Source: UMGS621 sp964468815 (GTDB lineage: Bacteria; Bacillota; Clostridia; Christensenellales; Borkfalkiaceae). From it: DNA of 28,905 nucleotides. The notes under the pieces are model-generated. The model worked only from the letters and a program-made list of their open reading frames with translations, did not search any database and was not told the DNA's origin. Shown here one piece after another: positions 14,925 through 21,836 of this stretch (its first letter is position 1; each line of letters opens with the position of its first letter). The translations under genes and the position numbers were made by a program. Location: NCBI GenBank assembly GCA_964468815.1, contig CAYXWN010000026.1, forward strand, positions 1-28,905. The letters are read 5' to 3'.

Positions 14925-15980
14925 ATGCCGAATAACCGCTATTACCTCGGTGCAAACGACGAACACGGCGTTAATCCGCCCACCAACGGAAAACGCACAC
15001 CCGTCATGCCCTACATAAACCGCCGCATTTACGAAAACGAATTTAACGCCGCGGCGAAAAACGACTTTATCGAATCTGCTCTGCGAAACGATTTCCGCAT
15101 TTACGACGTAAAACCCGAACAACAAGACGTTCCCGTTTCCGCGCGCGTCAGACGAATCAACGCGCAGGGTTTGACGCTTCTCGTCACGTTCGCATACAAC
15201 GCGTTCGGAAGCGGCAACGCCTTTAATTCGGCAAACGGTTTTGAAACCTATTACTCCGTCCGAAACGCAGACGCGTCGGACAGCCGCGCCCTCGCAGAGG
15301 ATATCTTTGAATCGCTGAAAGACAAAACAAACCAAACACCGCGCTTTGTCGGACAGTTGGATATCGGCGTTCTGTCCTCCGTCAATTGTCCGTCCGCCTT
15401 GATCGAAGCGGGATTTATGACCAATCTCTCGGAAGCGAAACTAATGTTGGACTGGAATTACCAAACGTTGGTTGCCGAAGCGACCATACAAGGCGTCGTC
15501 AACGATCTGGGATCGGGTGCAAGTTACGTCGAACGGAATAATCTCGCCGTCTATCCTCTTTTACGACAGCGAAGCCGCGGAAATTTCGTCATGCTCGCCC
15601 AATTTTTGCTGGCGCATTTCGGTTACTCGCTCGCCGTTGACGGAATTTTTGGCTCTGAAACCGCCGCCGTCGTGCGCCGTTTCCAATCCGAAAACAAGTT
15701 AGCGTCGGACGGGTTGATCGGCAACGCCACTTGGAAAACCTTACTCTATCTTCCCCCGTACCCTTTGCTCTCGTTCGGCGCAAAGGGAGTATACGTCAAA
15801 TATCTCCAATCCAAACTGACCGCAAAACTCTATCCGAGCGGAAAAATCGACGGCATTTTCGGCAACGCAACGCTGAACGCCGTCAAGCAATTCCAAGAAG
15901 AAAACGGACTTGCGGTTGACGGAATCGTCGGACCGAACACTTGGGCACTGCTTTCGGTCATCGGCGGCGGAAGAAGTTGA
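14925..15980 (+). CDS. Amidase_3-type cell wall protein with two peptidoglycan-binding domains
   Basis: This 351-residue protein has an N-terminal N-acetylmuramoyl-L-alanine amidase (amidase_3) domain, about 5-195, and two peptidoglycan-binding repeats at about 218-275 and 286-343, each with a DG-IFG-T core. Active members cleave the glycan-peptide amide bond using zinc. Here GANDEHG supplies the first His (His14), YENEFN the Glu (Glu37) and PSALIEAGFMTN the catalytic Glu (Glu161). At the third zinc ligand, where homologues have SIHYNA or similar, this protein has TFAYNA (Ala90). It may therefore bind wall without cutting. No signal peptide is seen. AAAGGAG supports the ATG. Being near the ger operon it could act on spore cortex; that is inference. 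Confidence 0.88.
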   Translation: MPNNRYYLGANDEHGVNPPTNGKRTPVMPYINRRIYENEFNAAAKNDFIESALRNDFRIYDVKPEQQDVPVSARVRRINAQGLTLLVTFAYNAFGSGNAFNSANGFETYYSVRNADASDSRALAEDIFESLKDKTNQTPRFVGQLDIGVLSSVNCPSALIEAGFMTNLSEAKLMLDWNYQTLVAEATIQGVVNDLGSGASYVERNNLAVYPLLRQRSRGNFVMLAQFLLAHFGYSLAVDGIFGSETAAVVRRFQSENKLASDGLIGNATWKTLLYLPPYPLLSFGAKGVYVKYLQSKLTAKLYPSGKIDGIFGNATLNAVKQFQEENGLAVDGIVGPNTWALLSVIGGGRS

Positions 15981-16028
15981 TCGCTTTAAGGCACGCAAAA
16001 AACGTCGCCCGTTTGATTCCTTAACAAG

Positions 16029-16076
16029 CGAGGCGCGCTTCCCGTAACGGGGAACGCGCCTCGTCTTTTTCTCTTT
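16029..16076 (+). terminator. Intrinsic terminator of the amidase gene
   Basis: CGAGGCGCG pairs with CGCGCCTCG (9 bp), extended inward by TTCCC/GGGAA past a bulge, and is followed by TCTTTTTCTCTTTT. It lies 48 bases after the stop codon and faces the pflA terminator. Confidence 0.92.
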
Positions 16077-16080
16077 TAAC

Positions 16081-16126
16081 AAAAAACGCGAGCCGTGTTT
16101 GCATCGCGCAAACCGCAAGCCGCGTT
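16081..16126 (-). terminator. Intrinsic terminator of the pflBA operon
   Basis: On the minus strand AACGCG pairs with CGCGTT, with an inner GTTTGC/GCAAAC stem, followed by a run of six T. It begins within about 5 bases of the pflA stop codon. Confidence 0.8.
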
Positions 16127-16130
16127 TTCT

Positions 16131-16814
16131 CTATTTTGACGCTAATTCTTTTAAAAAGCACTCCGCCCGCGCGATATCCTCGCTTTCCGCCGCGCGAAAG
16201 GCGGCGTACGGAAAGGGAATTTCCAACTTGCGATACTTTTCTTCGCATAATTTATGAAAGGGCAATAGTTTTAATCGCGACACGCACAAATATGCGCCGA
16301 GCCGCGCAAGGGCGGACAACTTTTCCGATCCGTCGTTTTTTTCGGGCACGAGAACGTTGGTGACAACCACCCGTTTCGACAGCCGTTCGCAAGCGGAAAG
16401 GAACGCATGATAGGGGCACAGGTCGTCCGTTTCTTGATTTTTCACGTCCACGATCAACGATTCCGCCGCCGCAATCAACGGTTCGTCCACAATCTGCCCG
16501 TTTGTTTCGAGAACGGTACCGATCCCCTCTCTCTTCAATTCTTCCATAATCGAGAGACAAAAATCACGTTGCAAAAAGGGTTCGCCGCCGGACAGCGTAA
16601 CGCCGCCGCGCTTGATATAATTGCGATACCGAACGCACTTTTCCACAACCGCGCGCGCAGTCGTTTCCGTCCCCTTACGAAAGAGCGTTTCGGGATTGTG
16701 GCAAAAAGGACACCGCAGATTACAGCCGCTTAAAAACACGACCACGCGAAGCCCGAAGCCGTCTACCCCCGAACCGCAATAGACGGAATCCAAATACCCC
16801 TTACATTCTTCCAT
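16131..16814 (-). CDS. pflA: Pyruvate formate-lyase activating enzyme (radical SAM)
   Basis: This 227-residue radical SAM enzyme installs the glycyl radical on pyruvate formate-lyase, using S-adenosylmethionine and a [4Fe-4S] cluster held by CNLRCPFC (Cys31, Cys35, Cys38). DGFGLRVVVFLSG just before it and GGVTLSGGEPFLQ (about 53-65) are characteristic of PFL activases. The second ferredoxin-type cluster insert of glycyl-radical activases for other substrates is absent, which fits a true PflA; length is close to the usual 240. It overlaps the 3' end of pflB by 14 bases and has no clear Shine-Dalgarno sequence, so translation is probably coupled to pflB. Confidence 0.95.
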   Translation of the reverse strand: MEECKGYLDSVYCGSGVDGFGLRVVVFLSGCNLRCPFCHNPETLFRKGTETTARAVVEKCVRYRNYIKRGGVTLSGGEPFLQRDFCLSIMEELKREGIGTVLETNGQIVDEPLIAAAESLIVDVKNQETDDLCPYHAFLSACERLSKRVVVTNVLVPEKNDGSEKLSALARLGAYLCVSRLKLLPFHKLCEEKYRKLEIPFPYAAFRAAESEDIARAECFLKELASK

Positions 16815-19023
16815 GATACGTGCGTTTCAATACTTCCATTTGATGTGCCTTGCTCAACTTATGGAAATTAACGGCGTATCCGGACACGCGAATGGTGATA
16901 TTCGGATACAATTCGGGGTGTTCCATCGCCTTTTGCAGTTTTTCCCGATCGAGCACGTTGACGTTCAAATGATGCGCGCCCTGCATAAAATAGCCGTCCA
17001 ACATATCGACGAGATTGGAAACGCGCTCCTCTTTATTTTCGCCCAACGCGGACGGGACAACGGAAAACGTATTGGAAATTCCGTCCCGACAGCAATCGTA
17101 AGAGAGTTTTGCGACCGAATTAAGGGAAGCCAACGCACCGCTTGCGTCGCGCCCGTGCATGGGATTTGCACCAGGGGCAAACGGTTCGCCTGCCTTTCTG
17201 CCGTCCGGCGTCGCCCCCGTTTTCTTTCCGTAAACGACGTTGGACGTTATGGTTAATACGGAAAGTGTATGCTTTGCGCCGCGGTAAGCCGGCGTCTTTT
17301 TCAATTCTTCCGAAAATTCTTTCAAAATATCCGCCGCAATTGCATCAACGCGATCGTCGTCGTTGCCGTATTTGGGGAAATCCCCCTCCACCGTAAAATC
17401 GCAAATAATGCCGTTTTCGTTATAGACGGGCGTTACTTTTGCATACTTGATCGCCGAAAAGGAATCCGCGACGACCGAAAGCCCCGCCACGCCGCACGCG
17501 AGAAAACGCTCCACCGAAGTATCGTGCAACGCCATTTGAATCTTCTCGTAGGCGTACTTATCGTGCATATAATGGATCACGTTCAGCGTATTGACGTACA
17601 TACGGCACAGCCAAGCGCGATAGCGACCGAACGCTTCTTTCACTTCGTCGTAATCGAGCACGCCGGTGAACGTCTTTCCGACGGGCGCGAGTTGCGTGCC
17701 GCTCTTTTCGTCCCTGCCGCCGTTCAGCGCAAGCAACAGCAACTTTGCAAGATTGCAACGCGCACCGAAAAACTGCATTTGTTTTCCCACTTTCATGGCG
17801 GAAACGCAACAAGCGATCGCGTAATCGTCCCCGTAGATCGGGCGCATTACGTCGTCGTTCTCGTACTGAATGGAGTCGGTATCCACCGAAACTTGCGCGC
17901 AGAATTTTTTAAAGCCTTCGGGCAATTGCTCGGACCATAAAACCGTAAGGTTGGGTTCGGGCGCAGCACCCAAATTATAAAGGGTATTCAAGAAACGGAA
18001 GGACGTTTTTGTTACCAACGTTCTGCCGTCCGCGCCCATTCCGCCCACCGATTCGGTCGTCCAAGTGGGATCGCCGCCGAACAAATCGTTATATTCGGGC
18101 GTACGGAGTTGCCGCGTAATGCGCAGTTTTATAACGAAATCGTCAATCAATTCTTGTGCGGTTTCTTCGGTCAACGTGCCGTTTTCGAGATCCCGTTCGA
18201 TGTAAATATCCAAGAACGAGGAAACGCGCCCCAAACTCATCGCCGCACCGTTCTGTTCTTTGATCGCCGCGAGATAGCCGAAATACGTCCATTGAATCGC
18301 CTCGCGCGCATTCTTCGCCGGGCGCGCGATATCGTAGCCGTAAAGTTCCGCCATTCCCTTTAATTTTTTCAGAAAATCAATCTGCTTCCACAGTTCTTCG
18401 AGTAAGCGGACGTTCTCCTCCGTCATGTTGTTTTTCCCGTAAGCAACGCGATCCGCTTCCTTTTGCCGAATGAGATAATCCACTCCGTACAAAGCGACGC
18501 GGCGGTAATCACCGATGATGCGCCCTCTGCCGTACGCGTCCGGTAAACCGGTTAAAATCCCTGCGTGACGCGCCGCGCGCATTTCTTCCGTATAGACGTG
18601 GAACACCCCGTCGTTATGCGTCGTTTTATAGGAAAACTCCTCTTCGATCCGCTCGGAAAGCCGATAGCCGTAAGCCTCGCACGCGCTGCGCGCCATACGA
18701 ATCCCCCCGAACGGATTGACGCCGCGCTTTAAGGGTGCGTCCGTCTGCAACCCGACGATCAACTCGTTTTCCCGATCAATATAGCCTGCCGGATACGAAA
18801 GCAACGAAGAAACCCGTTCGGTATCGATATCCAAAACGCCGCCCTTTTCTTGCTCGCTTTTAAGCAACGCGTTGACCTTTTCCATGAGTTTCGCCGTTCG
18901 CGGCGTCGCTCCCCTTAAAAAAGCCTGATCTCCGATATAAGGCTTGTAATTTCTCTGAATAAAATCTCTGACGTCCACCGTCTCTTCATAAGTTCCGCCT
19001 TGAAAGCCCGTCCATTCTGTCAT
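16801..19023 (-). CDS. pflB: Pyruvate formate-lyase (formate C-acetyltransferase)
   Basis: PFL converts pyruvate and CoA to acetyl-CoA and formate under anaerobic conditions by a glycyl-radical mechanism in the cytoplasm. At 740 residues it has near-normal length (E. coli 760). The catalytic cysteine pair is in IACCVSAM (Cys405-Cys406), and the radical glycine is in RVSGYAVNF (Gly715), 26 residues from the C-terminus. GGDPTWTTESVGGMG and the C-terminal HHLNVNVLDREKL are also typical of PFL rather than glycerol dehydratase-type relatives. The ATG at 19023 follows GGAGG by 6 bases. It is preceded by a ZTP riboswitch with a terminator and followed by pflA. Confidence 0.98.
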   Translation of the reverse strand: MTEWTGFQGGTYEETVDVRDFIQRNYKPYIGDQAFLRGATPRTAKLMEKVNALLKSEQEKGGVLDIDTERVSSLLSYPAGYIDRENELIVGLQTDAPLKRGVNPFGGIRMARSACEAYGYRLSERIEEEFSYKTTHNDGVFHVYTEEMRAARHAGILTGLPDAYGRGRIIGDYRRVALYGVDYLIRQKEADRVAYGKNNMTEENVRLLEELWKQIDFLKKLKGMAELYGYDIARPAKNAREAIQWTYFGYLAAIKEQNGAAMSLGRVSSFLDIYIERDLENGTLTEETAQELIDDFVIKLRITRQLRTPEYNDLFGGDPTWTTESVGGMGADGRTLVTKTSFRFLNTLYNLGAAPEPNLTVLWSEQLPEGFKKFCAQVSVDTDSIQYENDDVMRPIYGDDYAIACCVSAMKVGKQMQFFGARCNLAKLLLLALNGGRDEKSGTQLAPVGKTFTGVLDYDEVKEAFGRYRAWLCRMYVNTLNVIHYMHDKYAYEKIQMALHDTSVERFLACGVAGLSVVADSFSAIKYAKVTPVYNENGIICDFTVEGDFPKYGNDDDRVDAIAADILKEFSEELKKTPAYRGAKHTLSVLTITSNVVYGKKTGATPDGRKAGEPFAPGANPMHGRDASGALASLNSVAKLSYDCCRDGISNTFSVVPSALGENKEERVSNLVDMLDGYFMQGAHHLNVNVLDREKLQKAMEHPELYPNITIRVSGYAVNFHKLSKAHQMEVLKRTYHGRM

Positions 19024-19040
19024 AAAAAACCTCCGATGAT

Positions 19041-19079
19041 AAATAAAAACACCCGAACAGTAACGCTACTGCCCAGGTG
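19041..19079 (-). terminator. Riboswitch-controlled terminator upstream of pflB
   Basis: On the minus strand bases 19079-19067 pair with 19062-19050 as a continuous 13-bp stem (three G.U pairs) closed by a GCGT loop, followed by TTTTTATTT. The 5' strand begins with the CACC of the aptamer's CCACCTGGGC segment, so forming this terminator destroys the aptamer pseudoknot. Ligand binding should therefore switch pflB on by read-through. Confidence 0.85.
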
Positions 19080-19143
19080 GTCGGCCGATACGTCCGTTTG
19101 CTCCCCTGCGGTTAATCCGCTGATCCACCGGTCACAAACGACG
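19070..19143 (-). ncRNA. ZTP riboswitch (pfl motif) controlling pflBA
   Basis: The leader of pflB carries a ZTP/ZMP-sensing aptamer. On the minus strand, P1 is CGTTTG (19140-19135) with CAAACG (19100-19095). The conserved GTGACCGGTGG follows P1. A small GCGG/CCGC hairpin (P2) comes next, then AGGGGAGC and finally CCACCTGGGCA (19080-19070). GGTGG (19129-19125) pairs with CCACC (19080-19076) as the pseudoknot. These match the pfl-motif consensus as I remember it (GUGACUGGCG, GGGGAGC, CCGCCUGGGCA). ZTP signals low 10-formyl-tetrahydrofolate; PFL yields formate for its synthesis, so activation by ZTP makes sense. Confidence 0.92.
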
Positions 19144-19159
19144 GCGCTCGAACGAGCGC
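19144..19159 (-). other. Perfect palindrome just 5' of the ZTP aptamer
   Basis: GCGCTCGAACGAGCGC is a perfect 16-base palindrome ending next to the aptamer P1 helix. In the pflB leader it would form a 7-bp hairpin with a 2-base loop, or a 6-bp hairpin with a 4-base loop. It probably isolates the aptamer during folding or protects the 5' end; it is not part of the ZTP consensus. Confidence 0.55.
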
Positions 19160-19187
19160 AACACACGTTCAATTGTATTTCAGTATC

Positions 19188-19216
19188 AGTATAACCGCAA
19201 AACGAAAATTTGTCAA
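19188..19216 (-). promoter_or_regulatory. Sigma-A promoter of the pflBA operon
   Basis: On the minus strand a perfect TTGACA (19211-19216), a 17-base spacer and TATACT (19188-19193) lie about 165 bases upstream of pflB, giving a leader of roughly 155-160 bases that holds the hairpin, the riboswitch and its terminator. Confidence 0.88.
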
Positions 19217-19217
19217 C

Positions 19218-19252
19218 CGTTTCGTCCCGATATCGAAGAATTCGTCGAAACG
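19218..19252. promoter_or_regulatory. Inverted repeat upstream of the pflB promoter, candidate operator
   Basis: CGTTTCG (19218-19224) and CGAAACG (19246-19252) form an inverted repeat around a 21-base centre that itself contains the near-palindrome CGAAGAATTCGTCG. It directly abuts the -35 box, a position suited to an activator or redox regulator. It does not match the Rex consensus (TTGTGAA-N4-TTCACAA). Confidence 0.35.
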
Positions 19253-19305
19253 CCTCGAAATCAAATCCGAATTCAATTTTATTCCAAATTAAAAAACCGG
19301 AGCGC

Positions 19306-19344
19306 ATAAAAAATGCAGACAAAGCGTTTCTCCGTCTGCATTTT
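19306..19344 (-). terminator. Intrinsic terminator of the sugar locus, after pgmB
   Basis: On the minus strand AAAATGCAGAC pairs with GTCTGCATTTT around a 13-base loop, followed by further T. It starts about 10 bases after the pgmB stop codon. The remaining stretch up to 19217 shows no gene. Confidence 0.9.
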
Positions 19345-19354
19345 CCTTATTTCC

Positions 19355-19990
19355 TTAAAAAGGGAGTTTCAAAATATCCGAAAAGCGTTCTATCTTAAAA
19401 TCGGCTTTTGCGTGTTTGGTCGCTTCGCCGATCGCCACCGTCGAAAAGCCGCCGGCATTCCCCGCGTCGATTCCGGCAAAAGCGTCCTCGATTACGTAAC
19501 ATTCTTCGGGGGGAAGATTCAAAAACTCCACTGCTTTCAAAAAGACTTCCGGATCGGGTTTGGAACGCGTAATATTGTTCCCGTCGCTCACGGCGTCGAA
19601 AAACGAACCCAATCCCAACCGCTCTAAGATATACGGCGTGTTTTTGCTCGACGAACCGATCGCGAGTTTTACGCCTCTCCGTCTTAATTCGTTCAAAGTA
19701 TCCCGTACCTCGTCGCTCAAATCCTTTTCGGACATATCGCGCAGCATTTCCACGTAAAGAAGATTTTTGTAATCGGCAAATTGCTTTTTCTCTTCCGCCG
19801 TATATTGTTTATCGCTTTTTTCCAAAACAATTTCAAGGCTTTCCATACGAGAAACGCCGCGTTGCCGCGCGTTGTCTTCCCGACCGAACCGCTCGATTCC
19901 TAATTTTTCGGCGAGCGCTTTCCAAGCCCTATAATGATATTCGTCTGTAAAACAGATGACTCCGTCAAGGTCAAAAATAACCGCTTTCAT
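19355..19990 (-). CDS. pgmB: Beta-phosphoglucomutase (HAD superfamily)
   Basis: This 211-residue HAD-family mutase converts beta-glucose-1-phosphate, the product of GH65 phosphorylases, into glucose-6-phosphate. Motif I is FDLDGV with nucleophile Asp7 and acid/base Asp9. TDEYHYRAW (15-23) and RGVSRMESLEI (44-54) are the cap-domain marks of beta-PGM, GSSSKN is motif II, KPDPEVFL carries the motif III Lys, and VIEDAFAGIDAG is motif IV. Length is typical (about 220). The start follows AAGGAACAGAAGGA. It lies 163 bases after the SGNH hydrolase gene, at the end of the GH65 locus, and is followed by a terminator. Confidence 0.94.
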   Translation of the reverse strand: MKAVIFDLDGVICFTDEYHYRAWKALAEKLGIERFGREDNARQRGVSRMESLEIVLEKSDKQYTAEEKKQFADYKNLLYVEMLRDMSEKDLSDEVRDTLNELRRRGVKLAIGSSSKNTPYILERLGLGSFFDAVSDGNNITRSKPDPEVFLKAVEFLNLPPEECYVIEDAFAGIDAGNAGGFSTVAIGEATKHAKADFKIERFSDILKLPF

Positions 19991-20070
19991 TCCTTCTGTT
20001 CCTTTCTTTTATAATACAAGAAGTTGGAAACTTGCTTGCAAGGGGTTATAACTCCGTAGCGTTTCAAACT

Positions 20071-20097
20071 AAAAAGCATAAAAACGCATTTTTTACG
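20071..20097 (-). terminator. Possible A/T-rich terminator between SGNH gene and pgmB
   Basis: On the minus strand CGTAAAAA pairs with TTTTTATG around a 5-base loop, followed by CTTTTT. The stem is weak, so it may only reduce read-through. A second small hairpin (TTTTGC-CGA-GCAAAA, about 20122-20136) lies upstream. Downstream, TATTAT about 20 bases before pgmB could be a -10 box, but no convincing -35 was seen. pgmB may thus be partly independent of the operon. Confidence 0.35.
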
Positions 20098-20153
20098 GCA
20101 ACACAACCCTTTTTGCAAAGATTTTGCTCGGCAAAAGATTTCTTTCTTATCGT

Positions 20154-20834
20154 TTATAATAACGGAAACAGCGCCTGCCAAATTCTTTCTGCAATCGCAG
20201 CCATTCCCGCATCGCCCGGATGACACGCAACGCCGACGTGCGAAAACAACCCCGTCGCGCGCATATCGTCCCGTTCGCCCAAATCGCCCAAATAAACGAA
20301 AGGCATATTCCGATTCTTTGCAAGTTGTTCGGTCAATCCGTCAAACGCGTCGTACTTCCAAAAGGAAGACGTGAAAATCACCGTCGCGTTTTCGGGGCAT
20401 ACGTAACGCAGCATCTCTTCCACCGCGGAGCAATACCGTTCGGACGAAACGAACTCGCTCTTGATATTCTCCGTAAGGCGATACACCACGATATCCGCAC
20501 GCACGTCGCGACATTCCCGATAAAGGGACAAATCCGTCTTGCCCCCGTTCAGCGACTGTTCCCAATCCGCCATTTGCCGAACGTACAATTCGTACGGTTT
20601 TTCCGTACGATCCAACTTGTCTTTTAACAAATGAACGTAGTCCTTTTCGCGCGCGGAAGCCGCCATTCCCCAATCGCCGAACCAACCGAGCGATTCGTTC
20701 GGGGCGTGACGCGTAATCGAATTTCCTAAAATTAAAATTTTCTTTCCGCCGTTGCCATACCCGAAAAACACCGAAGAGTTTTTCATCTGGTTTGCGGCGG
20801 AAACGTTGTTCTTTTTAATAATTGCCTGTTCCAT
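20154..20834 (-). CDS. SGNH/GDSL-type hydrolase (probable carbohydrate esterase)
   Basis: This 226-residue protein looks like an SGNH-fold ester hydrolase. Block I is ILILGNSIT, with Asn instead of the usual Asp of GDSIT; the nucleophile would be Ser39. The C-terminal block is HVGVACHPGDAGM, giving catalytic His205; the Asp usually three residues before this His is replaced by Val, so the enzyme may work as a Ser-His dyad or use another acid. RLTEN may supply the block III Asn. There is no signal peptide, so it is cytoplasmic and would act on an imported substrate, for example by removing acyl groups from a sugar. It starts 6 bases after the LacI-type gene, with AAGGA upstream. Confidence 0.75.
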   Translation of the reverse strand: MEQAIIKKNNVSAANQMKNSSVFFGYGNGGKKILILGNSITRHAPNESLGWFGDWGMAASAREKDYVHLLKDKLDRTEKPYELYVRQMADWEQSLNGGKTDLSLYRECRDVRADIVVYRLTENIKSEFVSSERYCSAVEEMLRYVCPENATVIFTSSFWKYDAFDGLTEQLAKNRNMPFVYLGDLGERDDMRATGLFSHVGVACHPGDAGMAAIAERIWQALFPLL

Positions 20835-20840
20835 GATTCC

Positions 20841-21836
20841 TTAAATATCGCTTAGGCTGTTTCTGCGGAATAACCGCGTATCGACGTACTCCACCTTGCT
20901 TTCCGCGCCGTTCGCCTTTGACAAAAACATTCGGAATAACCGATCTCCGTATTCCGACTTATTGTAACCGATGGACGAAAGGCTGGGCGTTAAATATTCG
21001 GCGTACAACACGTTATCGAAGCCGATCACGGAAATATTTTGCCCCATTCCGCAACTGTTAAATTCTTTGATCGCGCCGATTGCCATCAAGTCGTTCGTCG
21101 TCAAGACCGCCGTTGCGTTGTGCTTTTCCTCTAAAAACCGCCGCGCTAAAAGCCGACCGTTTTCCAAAGAAGCCTTTACGGGACGTTCGGGCGCGATAAA
21201 CGCCGCTTTTTTGCCGAAGATTTTTTCGTGAAATTCCAAGAAGAACGGCAACCGTTTATCCAACACGTAATCGTCCGGGAAGCAAGAAAGCATTTCGACG
21301 TTTTTATGTCCTAACGACTGTAACGTCAACAGCGTTTCTTCGATTCCCGAACGGTAATTCGGCTCTAACTGCATATACCGATTGCTGATATCGCCTGCGC
21401 TGTGCGTTAAAACGATATGCGTTCCGTTCTCGTCCAAGCGAGCGAAATTGGTCGCGCCGATGCGATCCTTAAAATCGAGAATGATTACGCCGTCGATGCG
21501 CCGCGCGATAATCTGATTGATAATGCGATCAATATTGTTATGCGTATCGAAAATCATCACCGAATAATCCAAACGGTTCGCTGCGGATTCGATCCCGGCG
21601 ATGGTTTCGGTATAATTCGGGTTGCTGATTTCCCCGCAAATGACGGCAAGAGTATTGGTCTTTTTGGTAGACAACCCCTTTGCCAACAAATTCGGGACGT
21701 AATTCAACTCTGCAATCGCATTTTCGATTTTTTCGGAAAGTTCCTTTGAAACGTTACGGGAATTATTCAAATAACACGAAACCGTTTGTTTGCATACCCC
21801 GGCACGCTTCGCGACCATTTCTCTCGTTACTTTCAT
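20841..21836 (-). CDS. LacI-family transcriptional regulator of the sugar locus
   Basis: This 331-residue regulator has an N-terminal LacI helix-turn-helix (VTREMVAKRAGVCKQTVS, then YLNNSRNVS) and the hinge NYVPNLLAKGLSTKKT. A periplasmic-binding-protein-like effector domain follows, with LAVICGEISNPNY, DGVIILDF and VIGFDNVLYAEYLTPSLSSI. An in-frame ATG lies 72 bases upstream, but 21836 is preferred: it gives the normal LacI N-terminus and overlaps the GH65 stop codon by 4 bases. The residues added by the longer version overlap the GH65 gene and look unrelated. Encoded within the operon, it probably controls its own transcription through a site near 28874-28895. The effector is likely the imported sugar or a breakdown product. 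Confidence 0.93.
   Translation of the reverse strand: MKVTREMVAKRAGVCKQTVSCYLNNSRNVSKELSEKIENAIAELNYVPNLLAKGLSTKKTNTLAVICGEISNPNYTETIAGIESAANRLDYSVMIFDTHNNIDRIINQIIARRIDGVIILDFKDRIGATNFARLDENGTHIVLTHSAGDISNRYMQLEPNYRSGIEETLLTLQSLGHKNVEMLSCFPDDYVLDKRLPFFLEFHEKIFGKKAAFIAPERPVKASLENGRLLARRFLEEKHNATAVLTTNDLMAIGAIKEFNSCGMGQNISVIGFDNVLYAEYLTPSLSSIGYNKSEYGDRLFRMFLSKANGAESKVEYVDTRLFRRNSLSDI

Noticed and set aside
17269..17940. 223-codon open frame on the + strand
   Set aside because: Antisense to pflB, which is full length with all catalytic residues.
19022..19322. 100-codon open frame on the - strand upstream of pflB
   Set aside because: It covers the promoter, the riboswitch and its terminator; the RNA structure explains the sequence.
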